DNA of 12,672 nt from Desulfobulbaceae bacterium (GTDB lineage: Bacteria > Desulfobacterota > Desulfobulbia > Desulfobulbales > SURF-16), in contig JALNXE010000115.1 of NCBI GenBank assembly GCA_023230525.1, forward strand, positions 1 to 12,672, written 5' to 3'. The position numbers and the translations under genes were made by a program. Below the pieces are notes generated by a model, which saw only the letters and a list, made by a program, of their open reading frames with translations, had not been told where the DNA came from and did no database searches. Each line of letters opens with the position of its first letter. The first letter of the stretch is position 1. Below are positions 1 to 7,497 of this stretch, piece by piece.

Positions 1-9
1 GATGGTGAA

Positions 10-28
10 ATCCCAAAAAAAATGGGAT
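10..28. repeat. Small inverted repeat with an A-rich loop
   Basis: ATCCCA (10-15) and TGGGAT (23-28) are perfect inverted arms around a seven-A loop. No T-tract follows on the + strand, so it is a poor match to an intrinsic terminator in that direction. On the - strand the loop itself would be U-rich. It could be the remnant of a terminator for a gene to the left, or chance in AT-rich DNA. Confidence 0.3.
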
Positions 29-209
29 GAATCTTTACATTTAACTTGACCCCAAAGACAGTTGCTCAAGGGGGTACTGAAAAGAGTGCTGTTCCGCGCA
101 TTTCTCTGGCCATGTTATTTTTTCACAACGGCTTCGCCAGTCAACCCGGATAACTCCATATATCTTCTACACAATACCAGTTTTCTGCGCCTGGGATCAC
201 ATCGGTCCA

Positions 210-238
210 TTGACTTCCCCGGCTGTCTCATATATGGT
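210..238 (+). promoter_or_regulatory. Candidate sigma-70 promoter for the efflux operon
   Basis: TTGACT at 210-215 matches five of six bases of the -35 consensus. Seventeen bases later TATGGT (233-238) matches four of six bases of the -10 consensus. Transcription from here would start about 100 bases before the adaptor start codon. This is a pattern match only. The weak -10 and the absence of a second line of evidence keep confidence low. Confidence 0.35.
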
Positions 239-288
239 AAAACTTTACGCTACCCCTAACAAAATAAATGGGCTTAAAATGCCGGCTT

Positions 289-310
289 TTTTGCCGCGGT
301 CCGGGCAAAA
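289..310. repeat. Inverted repeat in the efflux leader
   Basis: TTTTGCC (289-295) and GGCAAAA (304-310) form a perfect seven-base stem around an eight-base GC-rich centre, ending 36 bases before the adaptor start codon. The symmetric T/A flanks mean it could act as a weak bidirectional terminator, an attenuator in the efflux mRNA leader, or an operator for a dimeric regulator. The sequence does not decide between these. Confidence 0.35.
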
Positions 311-346
311 CACAGATAAACTCCTGATTAACACGTACCTTTTGTC

Positions 347-1477
347 ATGAAAAAACGTATTTTTTTTGCTGTCATTGGCTTACTCATCCTGGCCGGCATA
401 CTCGGCGGCATCAAATTCCTGCAGATCCGCCGCATGATCGACCAGAAGAGCAAATTCTCCCTGCCGCCCGAGATTGTCACCACCGCCACCACCCAATCTG
501 ACTCATGGGACTCCACCCTGACCGCCGTAGGTTCACTGACGGCGGTGCAGGGAGTAACCGTATCGGCGGAGGTGTCCGGCAAGATCACCGAGATCGCCTT
601 CACCCCCGGCACCAAGGTGCAGGCAGGTGACCTGCTTGTCCGCCAGGACACGGCAGCCGAGGAGGCCCAGCTCCGGGCGGCCGAGACTACCACTGCCCTG
701 GCTAAACTCAACCTGGCCCGCTACACCGAACTGCTTGCCCAGCAGAACATCGCCCAATCCCTTTTTGACAATGCCGAGGCGCAATACAAGGAGGCCCAGG
801 CCAAGGCCGACAGCATCAGGGCAACCATCAGCAAAAAGAATATCCGGGCCCCCTTTGCCGGCCGTCTTGGTGTCCGCCTGATCAATCTGGGGCAGATTCT
901 CAAGGAAGACGACCCCATTGTCTCGCTGCAGACCCTGGATCCGATTTTTGTCGATTTCCTGCTGCCCCAGCAGCATCTCGGCCAGATCAAGAAGGGCCTT
1001 GCGGTGCGGATCAAAACAGACGCCCTGCCCGATCAGATTCTGGAAGGGAAAATAACAACCATCAATCCTGAAGTTGACGCCGCCACCCGCAACATACATG
1101 CCCAGGCCACGGTGGCCAACGAGCAGGAACTGCTGCGCCCCGGGCTCTTCGTCAACGTAGAGGTAGTGCTGCCGACCCGGCAGAATGTCATCGTCATCCC
1201 GGCCACCGCGGTTCTCTATGCGCCTTACGGCGATTCGGTTTTTGTGCTCAAAGAGGCCAAAAACGAAAAAACGGGCCAGCAGGAAACCGTGCTGAACCAG
1301 CAGTTTGTCAAACTCGGGGAAAAGCGCGGGGATTTTGTCGCCATGACTTCCGGCCTTAAGGAGGGGGAGACAATCGTCAGCACCGGGGTTTTCAAGCTGC
1401 GCAACGGCCAGGCAGTGGTGGTCAACAATGAGTTGGCCCCCGAGTTCAAGCTCGCGCCAAAACCGCAAGACAATTGA
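347..1477 (+). CDS. RND efflux periplasmic adaptor (membrane fusion protein)
   Basis: This 376-residue protein is the periplasmic adaptor that links an inner-membrane RND pump to an outer-membrane channel. A short positive N-terminus followed by a hydrophobic stretch (about 5-20) acts as a membrane anchor. There is no lipobox cysteine, so it is not a lipoprotein of the AcrA/MexA type. The lipoyl/barrel-sandwich part starts near residue 65 (VSAEVSGKI, then PGTKVQAGDLL). The alpha-hairpin spans roughly 103-160 and is rich in Ala, Glu and Gln. The second lipoyl half carries the family motif IRAPFAGRLGVR (166-177). The beta-barrel and membrane-proximal domain follow to about 350. The pump gene comes 64 bases downstream. 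No good Shine-Dalgarno sequence precedes the ATG, but the signal anchor fixes the start. Substrate cannot be inferred. Confidence 0.93.
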   Translation: MKKRIFFAVIGLLILAGILGGIKFLQIRRMIDQKSKFSLPPEIVTTATTQSDSWDSTLTAVGSLTAVQGVTVSAEVSGKITEIAFTPGTKVQAGDLLVRQDTAAEEAQLRAAETTTALAKLNLARYTELLAQQNIAQSLFDNAEAQYKEAQAKADSIRATISKKNIRAPFAGRLGVRLINLGQILKEDDPIVSLQTLDPIFVDFLLPQQHLGQIKKGLAVRIKTDALPDQILEGKITTINPEVDAATRNIHAQATVANEQELLRPGLFVNVEVVLPTRQNVIVIPATAVLYAPYGDSVFVLKEAKNEKTGQQETVLNQQFVKLGEKRGDFVAMTSGLKEGETIVSTGVFKLRNGQAVVVNNELAPEFKLAPKPQDN

Positions 1478-1483
1478 TCCCCC

Positions 1484-1513
1484 GCGGCTCTCAAGCCGCA
1501 CCGGTGATTTTTT
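1484..1513 (+). promoter_or_regulatory. Intercistronic stem-loop with T-tract between adaptor and pump genes
   Basis: GCGGCT (1484-1489) and AGCCGC (1494-1499) form a perfect six-base GC-rich stem with loop CTCA, just after the adaptor stop codon. A run of six T begins at 1508, eight bases beyond the stem. In a classical intrinsic terminator the T-run abuts the stem, so this is at best a leaky terminator. A processing or stability element that sets adaptor:pump stoichiometry is also possible. Confidence 0.4.
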
Positions 1514-1541
1514 AAGCAAACCTTTGCCAACATGCCGCGCC

Positions 1542-4500
1542 ATGAACTTTACTGACCTTTTTATCCGCCGTCCCGTTCTTGCTCTGGTGATCAGTCTGGT
1601 GATCGTTATTGCCGGCCTGCAGGCCATGCGCTCTCTCAATGTCCGGCAGTTCCCGGTCAGTGAAAACTCCGCGATCACCGTGACCACCGTTTATGTGGGG
1701 GCCAGCGCCGATCTGGTGCGCGGCTTCATCACCACCCCGCTGGAGCGGGCCATTGCCGCCGCCGACGGCATTGATTACATCGAGAGCCAGAGCGCCCAGG
1801 GGGTGTCCACCATCAACGTCCGCCTGAAACTGAACTACGACGCCACCAGGGCCCTGGCCGAAGTCGGCTCCAAAGTCGACCAAGTCCGCCGCGACCTGCC
1901 GCCGGAGGCCGAGGTGCCGATCATCAACATCGAGTCCGCCGACAGCCAATTTGCCTCCGCCTATCTCAGCTTCACCTCCACGGTGCTCAAACAGAACGAG
2001 ATCACCGACTACCTGGTCCGCGTGGTGCAGCCCCGCCTGACGGCGGTGGAAGGCGTGCAGCGCGCCGATATTCTGGGCGCCCGCACCTTTGCCATGCGCA
2101 TCTGGCTGAAACCCGACCGCATGGCCGCCTATAATATCAGCCCGGCCCAGGTCCGCCAGGCCCTGGCCGCAAACAACTACCTCTCCGCCCTCGGCCAGAC
2201 CAAGGGCTCCCTTATTCAGGTCAACCTCACCGCCAACACCGACCTGCGCTCGGTGGAGGAATTCAAAAATCTGGTCATCCGCGAAGAGAACGGCGCGCTG
2301 ATCCGGCTGGCGGACATCGGCGACGTGGTGCTGGGAGCGGAAGATTATGACGCCGAAGTCCATTTCTCAGGACAGACGGCCGTGTTCATAGGCATCTGGC
2401 CGTTGCCCAATGCCAACTCCCTTGATGTGGTCAGAAAGGTGCGCACCGCCATGGACGGGGTGCAGCAGGACCTGCCCTCCGAAATCCAGGCCCGCATTGC
2501 CTACGACGCCACCGATTACATCAATAATGCCATCCACGAGGTCATCAAGACCCTGGCTGACACCCTGATGATCGTCGTGGTCATCATCTTTCTCTTTCTC
2601 GGCTCTTTCCGCTCGGTATTCATTCCGGTAATCGCCATCCCGCTGTCGCTCATCGGCGGGGTATTCCTCATGCAGGTCTTCGGCTTTACCATCAATCTGC
2701 TCACCCTGCTGGCCATTGTCCTGTCCGTGGGCCTCGTGGTGGATGACGCCATCGTGGTGGTGGAAAACGTGGAGCGGCATCTGAGCGAAGGCAAATCGCC
2801 CATGGATGCGGCCTTAACCGGCGCCAGGGAGCTGGTCGGCCCCATCATCGCCATGACGATCACCCTGGCCGCCGTCTATGCCCCCATCGGCCTGCAGGGC
2901 GGGCTCACCGGCGCCCTGTTTCGCGAATTCGCCTTCACCCTGGCCGGCGCGGTCACCATCTCCGGGGTGGTCGCCCTCACCCTGTCGCCCATGATGGCCT
3001 CCAGGCTGCTCAAACCCGGGCTGGAGGAGCATGGCCTGGCCGGAAAAATCTCCCGCGACTTCAAACGGTTGAAAAACGCTTACGGCCGCCTGCTTGACGC
3101 CACCCTGAGCGCCCGCCCGGCGGTTTATCTGGTATGGATCGGAGTCAGCCTGCTGACCATCCCCATGTTCAGGATGTCAGCGGTGGAACTTGCCCCCAAT
3201 GAGGACCAGGGGGTTATTTTCGGCATCATTGATGCGGCGGCCAACTCCACCCTGGACCAGACCAGCCATTATGCGGCAGCAGCCAACAGGATATTTCTCA
3301 GCATACCGGAGACGGATTTCACCTTCCAGATCACCCAGCCCAGTTCCGGTTTCGGCGGCATGGTCACCAAGCCATGGGACGAACGGGAACGCACCATCTT
3401 CCAGATCATGCCCGAGGTGCAGCAGAAACTGCATGGCATATCCGGCATCCAGATGTTCCCGGTTCTCCCCCCCTCCCTGCCCGGCGGCGGGCAGTTCCCG
3501 GTGGAGTTCATCCTGGCCTCCACGGCCGAGACCGAAGAAATTCTGCAATTTGCCCAGCAGCTGCAGTTCAAAGCGATGAACAGCGGCCTCTTTGCCTTTC
3601 CGCCCATCATCGACGTCAAAATCGACCAGCCCCAGTCGGAGTTTATCATCAACCGTGACAAGGCGGCCGACCTGGGGCTCAATCTGGAAGAGGTGGGGGC
3701 CGACATCGGCGCCATGATCGGCGGCAATTATGTCAACCGCTTCGACATCGCGGGCCGCAGCTACAAGGTCATTCCGCAGATCCAGCGGGTGGACCGGCTC
3801 AACCCGGGCCAGCTCAAGGACATTTACATCACCGGGCCGGACGGAAGCCTGGTGCCGCTCAGCACCATCGCCACCATCCGCAATTCCACCGTGCCGCGCT
3901 CATTGAACCGCTTCCAACAGCTCAATGCCGTCAAGATCAGCGGCGTCTCGGTCAGACCGCTTGACGAGGCCCTGCGCTTCCTGGAGGATGAAGCGGCCAA
4001 GATACTGCCCAAAGGCTATGTAATCGATTACACGGGCGAATCCCGCCAACTGCGCACCGAGGGCAATAAATTTCTGCCGGCGTTCATGCTGGCCGTGGTG
4101 CTCATCTTCCTGGTGCTGGCCGCCCAGTTCAACAGTTTCCGCGACCCGTTCGTCATCCTGGCCGGCTCCGTGCCCCTGGGAATTTTCGGCGCCCTTATCT
4201 TCACCTTCCTGAAGATGCCGGACCCGAACGTGCCTTTCTGGACCCACGGCTGGACCACCACCATGAACATTTACTCCCAGGTTGGGCTGGTCACCCTGGT
4301 GGGCCTGGTGTCCAAAAACGGCATCCTCATCGTTGAGTTTGCCAACAAACTGCAGCTGCGGGGATTGTCCAAGCTTGACGCGGTAAGGGAGGCCTCCATG
4401 ACCCGGCTGCGGCCGATTCTCATGACCAGCGTGGCAACCGCCGCCGGTCATTTTCCACTTACCCTGGTGACCGGCGCCGGGGCCGCGGCCAGGAATTCCA

Positions 4501-4649
4501 TCGGTCTGGTGCTGGTGGGCGGCATCACGGTGGGCACCATCTTCACCCTGTTCATCGTGCCGTCGATTTACATGCTGGTGGCCCGGGATCATTCAAAAGA
4601 CCGGGATCAGGAAAGCACGAACCTTTCCGATGAAACAAAATCCTTTTGA
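1542..4649 (+). CDS. RND efflux pump permease, HAE1 (AcrB/MexB) family
   Basis: This 1035-residue inner-membrane proton antiporter forms the pump of a tripartite efflux complex. I chose the ATG at 1542 because the protein then begins MNFTDLFIRRPVLALVISL, the standard HAE1 N-terminus with TM1 at about 11-29. An upstream ATG at 1428 would add 38 unrelated residues and overlap the adaptor gene. The layout is TM1, a large porter/docking loop (about 30-335), TM2-6 (about 338-490), TM7 near 527-543, a second periplasmic loop (about 545-840), and TM8-12 (about 845-1013). The proton-relay residues are visible: Asp401-Asp402 in GLVVDDAIVVVEN (TM4) and Lys925 in GLVSKNGILIVEF (TM10). The N-terminal half resembles the MexI/MexK side of the family more than AcrB (from memory). 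Length is normal and no frameshift is seen. No Shine-Dalgarno sequence is evident. The outer-membrane partner is not in this window. Confidence 0.96.
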   Translation: MNFTDLFIRRPVLALVISLVIVIAGLQAMRSLNVRQFPVSENSAITVTTVYVGASADLVRGFITTPLERAIAAADGIDYIESQSAQGVSTINVRLKLNYDATRALAEVGSKVDQVRRDLPPEAEVPIINIESADSQFASAYLSFTSTVLKQNEITDYLVRVVQPRLTAVEGVQRADILGARTFAMRIWLKPDRMAAYNISPAQVRQALAANNYLSALGQTKGSLIQVNLTANTDLRSVEEFKNLVIREENGALIRLADIGDVVLGAEDYDAEVHFSGQTAVFIGIWPLPNANSLDVVRKVRTAMDGVQQDLPSEIQARIAYDATDYINNAIHEVIKTLADTLMIVVVIIFLFLGSFRSVFIPVIAIPLSLIGGVFLMQVFGFTINLLTLLAIVLSVGLVVDDAIVVVENVERHLSEGKSPMDAALTGARELVGPIIAMTITLAAVYAPIGLQGGLTGALFREFAFTLAGAVTISGVVALTLSPMMASRLLKPGLEEHGLAGKISRDFKRLKNAYGRLLDATLSARPAVYLVWIGVSLLTIPMFRMSAVELAPNEDQGVIFGIIDAAANSTLDQTSHYAAAANRIFLSIPETDFTFQITQPSSGFGGMVTKPWDERERTIFQIMPEVQQKLHGISGIQMFPVLPPSLPGGGQFPVEFILASTAETEEILQFAQQLQFKAMNSGLFAFPPIIDVKIDQPQSEFIINRDKAADLGLNLEEVGADIGAMIGGNYVNRFDIAGRSYKVIPQIQRVDRLNPGQLKDIYITGPDGSLVPLSTIATIRNSTVPRSLNRFQQLNAVKISGVSVRPLDEALRFLEDEAAKILPKGYVIDYTGESRQLRTEGNKFLPAFMLAVVLIFLVLAAQFNSFRDPFVILAGSVPLGIFGALIFTFLKMPDPNVPFWTHGWTTTMNIYSQVGLVTLVGLVSKNGILIVEFANKLQLRGLSKLDAVREASMTRLRPILMTSVATAAGHFPLTLVTGAGAAARNSIGLVLVGGITVGTIFTLFIVPSIYMLVARDHSKDRDQESTNLSDETKSF

Positions 4650-4652
4650 CCT

Positions 4653-4670
4653 GACAGCCATCCTGTCTTT
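4653..4670. terminator. Weak hairpin between the convergent pump and hybrid-kinase genes
   Basis: GACAG (4653-4657) and CTGTC (4663-4667) form a five-base stem with a five-base loop, followed by TTT on the + strand and preceded by TCAAAAGG on the - strand reading. It lies in the 20-base gap between two convergent stop codons, where a bidirectional terminator is expected. The stem is short and the T-tract minimal, so termination strength is doubtful. Confidence 0.3.
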
Positions 4671-7036
4671 CATGGTTGGTCTTTGCCTTTTTCCGCGGGA
4701 TGATCAAGAATCTCTCTTGCCTTTCTGAGCAGGGTATCGGGACTCAGCGGCTTATAAAGAAAATTGACCCCTTCTTGCAGCATTCCCATTTTGTTAATTT
4801 TATCAGAAGGATAACCGCTGACAAACAGGGCCTTTATCCCGGGCTTTATCATGATGATCTCCTGATAGGCCTCACTGCCGTTTTTATTCGGCATGACAAC
4901 ATCAAGAACAACCAGGTCAATCCGGTCCCTGTTTTCCCTGAACCGATCAACCGCATCCTGACCGTCAACGGCCTCAATCACCGTATAACCATGACTCTGC
5001 AGGATCTTCAGCACTAATTTCCTCAGCGTCGGGTCATCCTCGGCCACCAGGATGGTCTCGGTGCCGCCGGAGAGGGGTGGGGCTACAACCGCCTTCCCTG
5101 CTGCAACCGCCGCCTCCTTGACCAACGGCAGATAGATCTTGAAGGTTGTTCCCTGCCCAGGCTCACTGTAGCAGTTGATAAAGCCTGCATGCTGTTTGAT
5201 GACCCCGTACACAATCGCCATGCCGAGTCCAGTACCCTTGCCCACTTCCTTAGTGGTGAAAAAGGGATCGAAAATCCTCTCCATTGTTTCCGCATCCATG
5301 CCCGTTCCACTGTCTGAAACGCTTATCAGGGCATACCCTCCTGGGTTTATGGCATACTTTTTCCTGCCAGCATCTTCAGCCCGCAGTTCAACCGCACAGG
5401 TGTCAATGGTCAGCATGCCCCTGCCGGACATGGCATCGCGGGAATTAGCGGCAAGATTCAGCAGGACCTGTTCTATCTGCACGCGATCCGCTACGACAAC
5501 CAGGGCTTTCGCGGAGAGATTGCTGCTCATGGTGATATCCTCACCCATGATACGCCACAGCATCTTCTCCAAACCCGTGATGATCTCGTTGATATTAACC
5601 GGCAAAAGCTCCAGCACCTGTTTTCTGCTGAAGGTGAGGAGGCCCTTGGTCAGTTGCGTGGCCCTGTCCGCGGCACTCAGGATATTGGCCAGAAATGATT
5701 TATCCTCATCGTCCGTCAGGGAGTTCTGCATCATGCTGCCGTAGCCGATAATGACATTGAGCAGATTATTGAAGTCATGGGCGATGCCGCCGGCCAGCGT
5801 GCCGATGGACTCCATTTTCTGGGCCTGAAAAAGCGCGGCTTCCAGCCGTTTTCGCTCGGAGATATCAATGACAACCGATCGGGATTCAGTAAGCTTGCCC
5901 GCAGCATCAAGCACCGGATCAGAGGACACGCTTACCCACACCTGTGAGCCATCCTGTTTTTTCATCTCGCATTCCTCATCGCGCACTGAGCAACCGGCCT
6001 CCAATTTTCTAAAAATCTCCTGGGCCCTGCTCAGGCCTTGCGGGGTGTCGGCATAGAGATCAAATACCTTTATCATCAGCATGGCTTCCCGCTCATAACC
6101 GAGAAGCTGCACTGCCTGATTGTTGCATTGCAATATGACCCCGTCCTGAGCCCGTATTGAGAAGTAAGCGATAGGGGCATTATCATAGAGCTCCCGGTAT
6201 CGTTCTCTGCTACGGGATATTTCCGCTGCCGCTTGCTTCTGCTCGGAGATATCCCGGGCAACATGAACCACGCCTGTAAGCTTACCCTGTTGGTCAAAAA
6301 TGGGGGAACAGGTCACCTGCAGGGGAATGTCGATGTTTGGATCATTTACCTCCTGCGTTGCCGTTTCCTGATTCTCAAGGGCTCTGTCAAACGGGCATCC
6401 TGGCCAGGGATGGGCAAGGTCATGCAGCAACTCATAACACTTTCTGCCGATGAGCTCTTCCGGTTTCACCCCGAGATGGTCGGCCAGAGCCTTGTTAACC
6501 CGGACAAGCCTTCTGTCCAGATCATGAACCGAAACAAAATCAGGAATGGCGTTAAAGGTGGCCCGCCAGTTCTCCGCTGCCTGAATAAGGGCCGCATCCA
6601 TGGCCTCCAGCTTTCTTTCATTGCCTATATCGGAGAAGACCCGTTTGATGATATTGGGCAGGAGCTCGACAAACTCGGCTCCCTTGACGATGTAATCCCT
6701 GGCCCCGAGCTTCATCATCTCAACGGCCACTCTCTCGTCCCCGTGGCCGGTCATGATGATAAAAGGGACCTCTGACTCTCTGGCGGCAAGTTCCGTCAGG
6801 ATTTCCCTGCCGGTCATGTCCGTCAGGACCAGATCAAGCAGCAAAAGAACATCAGGGGCAGCCTTGAGTGCGGCCAGGGCCTCCCTGCCCGTGACGACCC
6901 CTTCCACCTGAAAACCTTCCCGGCTGAGGATTTTACGGATGAGGCGGTTCAGACCCTCGTCATCCTCAACGACCAGCACCGGCAGGTGGAAATCATCAGT
7001 TAAGGTTTGTCTTGTGCCTGGTTTACGTTGTTCCAT
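4670..7036 (-). CDS. Soluble hybrid histidine kinase, REC-PAS-PAS-HisKA-HATPase-REC
   Basis: This 788-residue protein has no membrane segment, so it acts in the cytoplasm. REC1 (about 19-132) has acidic residues 24-26, phospho-acceptor Asp68, Thr96 and Lys118; the usual Lys-Pro is Lys-Gly here. PAS1 (about 155-262) contains Cys200, His205 and Cys214 in a KCYELLHDLAHPWPGCP motif. PAS2 spans about 276-393. The HisKA helix carries His420 in GGIAHDFNNLLNVI. The ATPase domain has the N-box Asn531, G1 box DSGTGM (575-580), F-box FDPFFTTK and G2 box GKGTGLGMAI. REC2 (about 660-778) has Asp667-668, acceptor Asp712, Ser740 and Lys762. It is last in the operon, five bases after the Rcp1-type gene; its Shine-Dalgarno AGG overlaps that gene's TAA stop. 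The N-terminal REC probably receives phosphate from, or tunes, the kinase. No HPt or DNA-binding domain is present. Confidence 0.94.
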   Translation of the reverse strand: MEQRKPGTRQTLTDDFHLPVLVVEDDEGLNRLIRKILSREGFQVEGVVTGREALAALKAAPDVLLLLDLVLTDMTGREILTELAARESEVPFIIMTGHGDERVAVEMMKLGARDYIVKGAEFVELLPNIIKRVFSDIGNERKLEAMDAALIQAAENWRATFNAIPDFVSVHDLDRRLVRVNKALADHLGVKPEELIGRKCYELLHDLAHPWPGCPFDRALENQETATQEVNDPNIDIPLQVTCSPIFDQQGKLTGVVHVARDISEQKQAAAEISRSRERYRELYDNAPIAYFSIRAQDGVILQCNNQAVQLLGYEREAMLMIKVFDLYADTPQGLSRAQEIFRKLEAGCSVRDEECEMKKQDGSQVWVSVSSDPVLDAAGKLTESRSVVIDISERKRLEAALFQAQKMESIGTLAGGIAHDFNNLLNVIIGYGSMMQNSLTDDEDKSFLANILSAADRATQLTKGLLTFSRKQVLELLPVNINEIITGLEKMLWRIMGEDITMSSNLSAKALVVVADRVQIEQVLLNLAANSRDAMSGRGMLTIDTCAVELRAEDAGRKKYAINPGGYALISVSDSGTGMDAETMERIFDPFFTTKEVGKGTGLGMAIVYGVIKQHAGFINCYSEPGQGTTFKIYLPLVKEAAVAAGKAVVAPPLSGGTETILVAEDDPTLRKLVLKILQSHGYTVIEAVDGQDAVDRFRENRDRIDLVVLDVVMPNKNGSEAYQEIIMIKPGIKALFVSGYPSDKINKMGMLQEGVNFLYKPLSPDTLLRKAREILDHPAEKGKDQP

Positions 7037-7041
7037 TTTTG

Positions 7042-7497
7042 TTACCTGTCGTTACTATTTCCGTTGATCGCCGGCACCTGCACGATCATGAGAAACAGGC
7101 CCAGTTGCTTGACGGCGTTGACGAATTTGTCATAATCCACCGGTTTGGTGATATAATTGCTGCATCCCAGCAGGTGGCAATGTTCAACCTCCCGCGGATC
7201 ATCCGTGGTGGTGAGCATAATCACCGGGATCTTGCGCAATTCCTTATCCTCCTTGATTTGCCTCAGGACTTCGATGCCGTCAACCTTGGGCATGCGGATG
7301 TCCAGCAGCAGCAGAAAGGAGTCTCCATCCTGGCGATGCGGCCCGCCCCCTTTCCTGAGTAAAAAATCAAGCACCTGCTGGCCATCGGCAAAACGGATAA
7401 TCTCGTTCTCTATTCCAGCCCTGCGCAGATTTTTTTTAATCAAGGCGGCATGACCGTCATCGTCTTCAGCAATGATGATATGTATTTCCTGCTTCAT
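7042..7497 (-). CDS. Rcp1-type single-domain response regulator
   Basis: This 151-residue protein is one receiver domain. The acidic pocket is Glu11-Asp12-Asp13, the phospho-acceptor is Asp66 in LLLDIRMPKVDG, the switch residue is Thr96 in MLTTTDDPREVE, and the conserved lysine is Lys118 in NYITKPVDYDKF. The extended beta3 insertion (about 46-60) and the PREVEHCHLLGCSNYITKPV pattern are typical of the Rcp1 family, the partners of phytochrome-like and Cache-type kinases. It has no output domain, so it must signal by protein contact or as a phosphorelay intermediate. Its ATG overlaps the TGA of the upstream kinase gene (ATGA). The Shine-Dalgarno AAGGGAG lies inside the kinase coding end, so translation is probably coupled. 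It most likely takes phosphate from the Cache kinase encoded just upstream. Confidence 0.95.
   Translation of the reverse strand: MKQEIHIIIAEDDDGHAALIKKNLRRAGIENEIIRFADGQQVLDFLLRKGGGPHRQDGDSFLLLLDIRMPKVDGIEVLRQIKEDKELRKIPVIMLTTTDDPREVEHCHLLGCSNYITKPVDYDKFVNAVKQLGLFLMIVQVPAINGNSNDR

Larger units (their letters stand above)
1..346. other. Non-coding region upstream of the efflux genes
   Basis: I see no convincing gene here. The only open frame of note (62-259, + strand) starts with TTG, has no recognisable domain and no Shine-Dalgarno sequence. The stretch is AT-richer than the genes to its right. It contains a small inverted repeat near the left edge, a candidate promoter around 210-238, and a T/A-flanked inverted repeat at 289-310. 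These are listed separately. The gene to the left lies outside the window, so it is unclear whether this is a complete intergenic region. Confidence 0.6.

Noticed and set aside
62..259. Small + strand frame (65 codons) in the left intergenic region
   Set aside because: TTG start, no Shine-Dalgarno sequence, no recognisable motif, and it ends in a region carrying a plausible promoter for the efflux genes.
1428..1541. Upstream ATG that would extend the pump by 38 residues
   Set aside because: The added residues overlap the adaptor gene by 50 bases and do not resemble any RND N-terminus. The ATG at 1542 gives the standard family start.
533..1687. Long - strand open frame (384 codons) opposite the adaptor gene
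   Set aside because: It is fully antisense to a clear RND adaptor and the pump start. Its composition (rich in Gly, Gln, Leu and Asp) is typical of a shadow frame, and no domain is recognisable.
6233..6775. 180-codon + strand frame inside the hybrid kinase gene
   Set aside because: It lies opposite the PAS and REC coding sequence, whose motifs are clearly real on the - strand.
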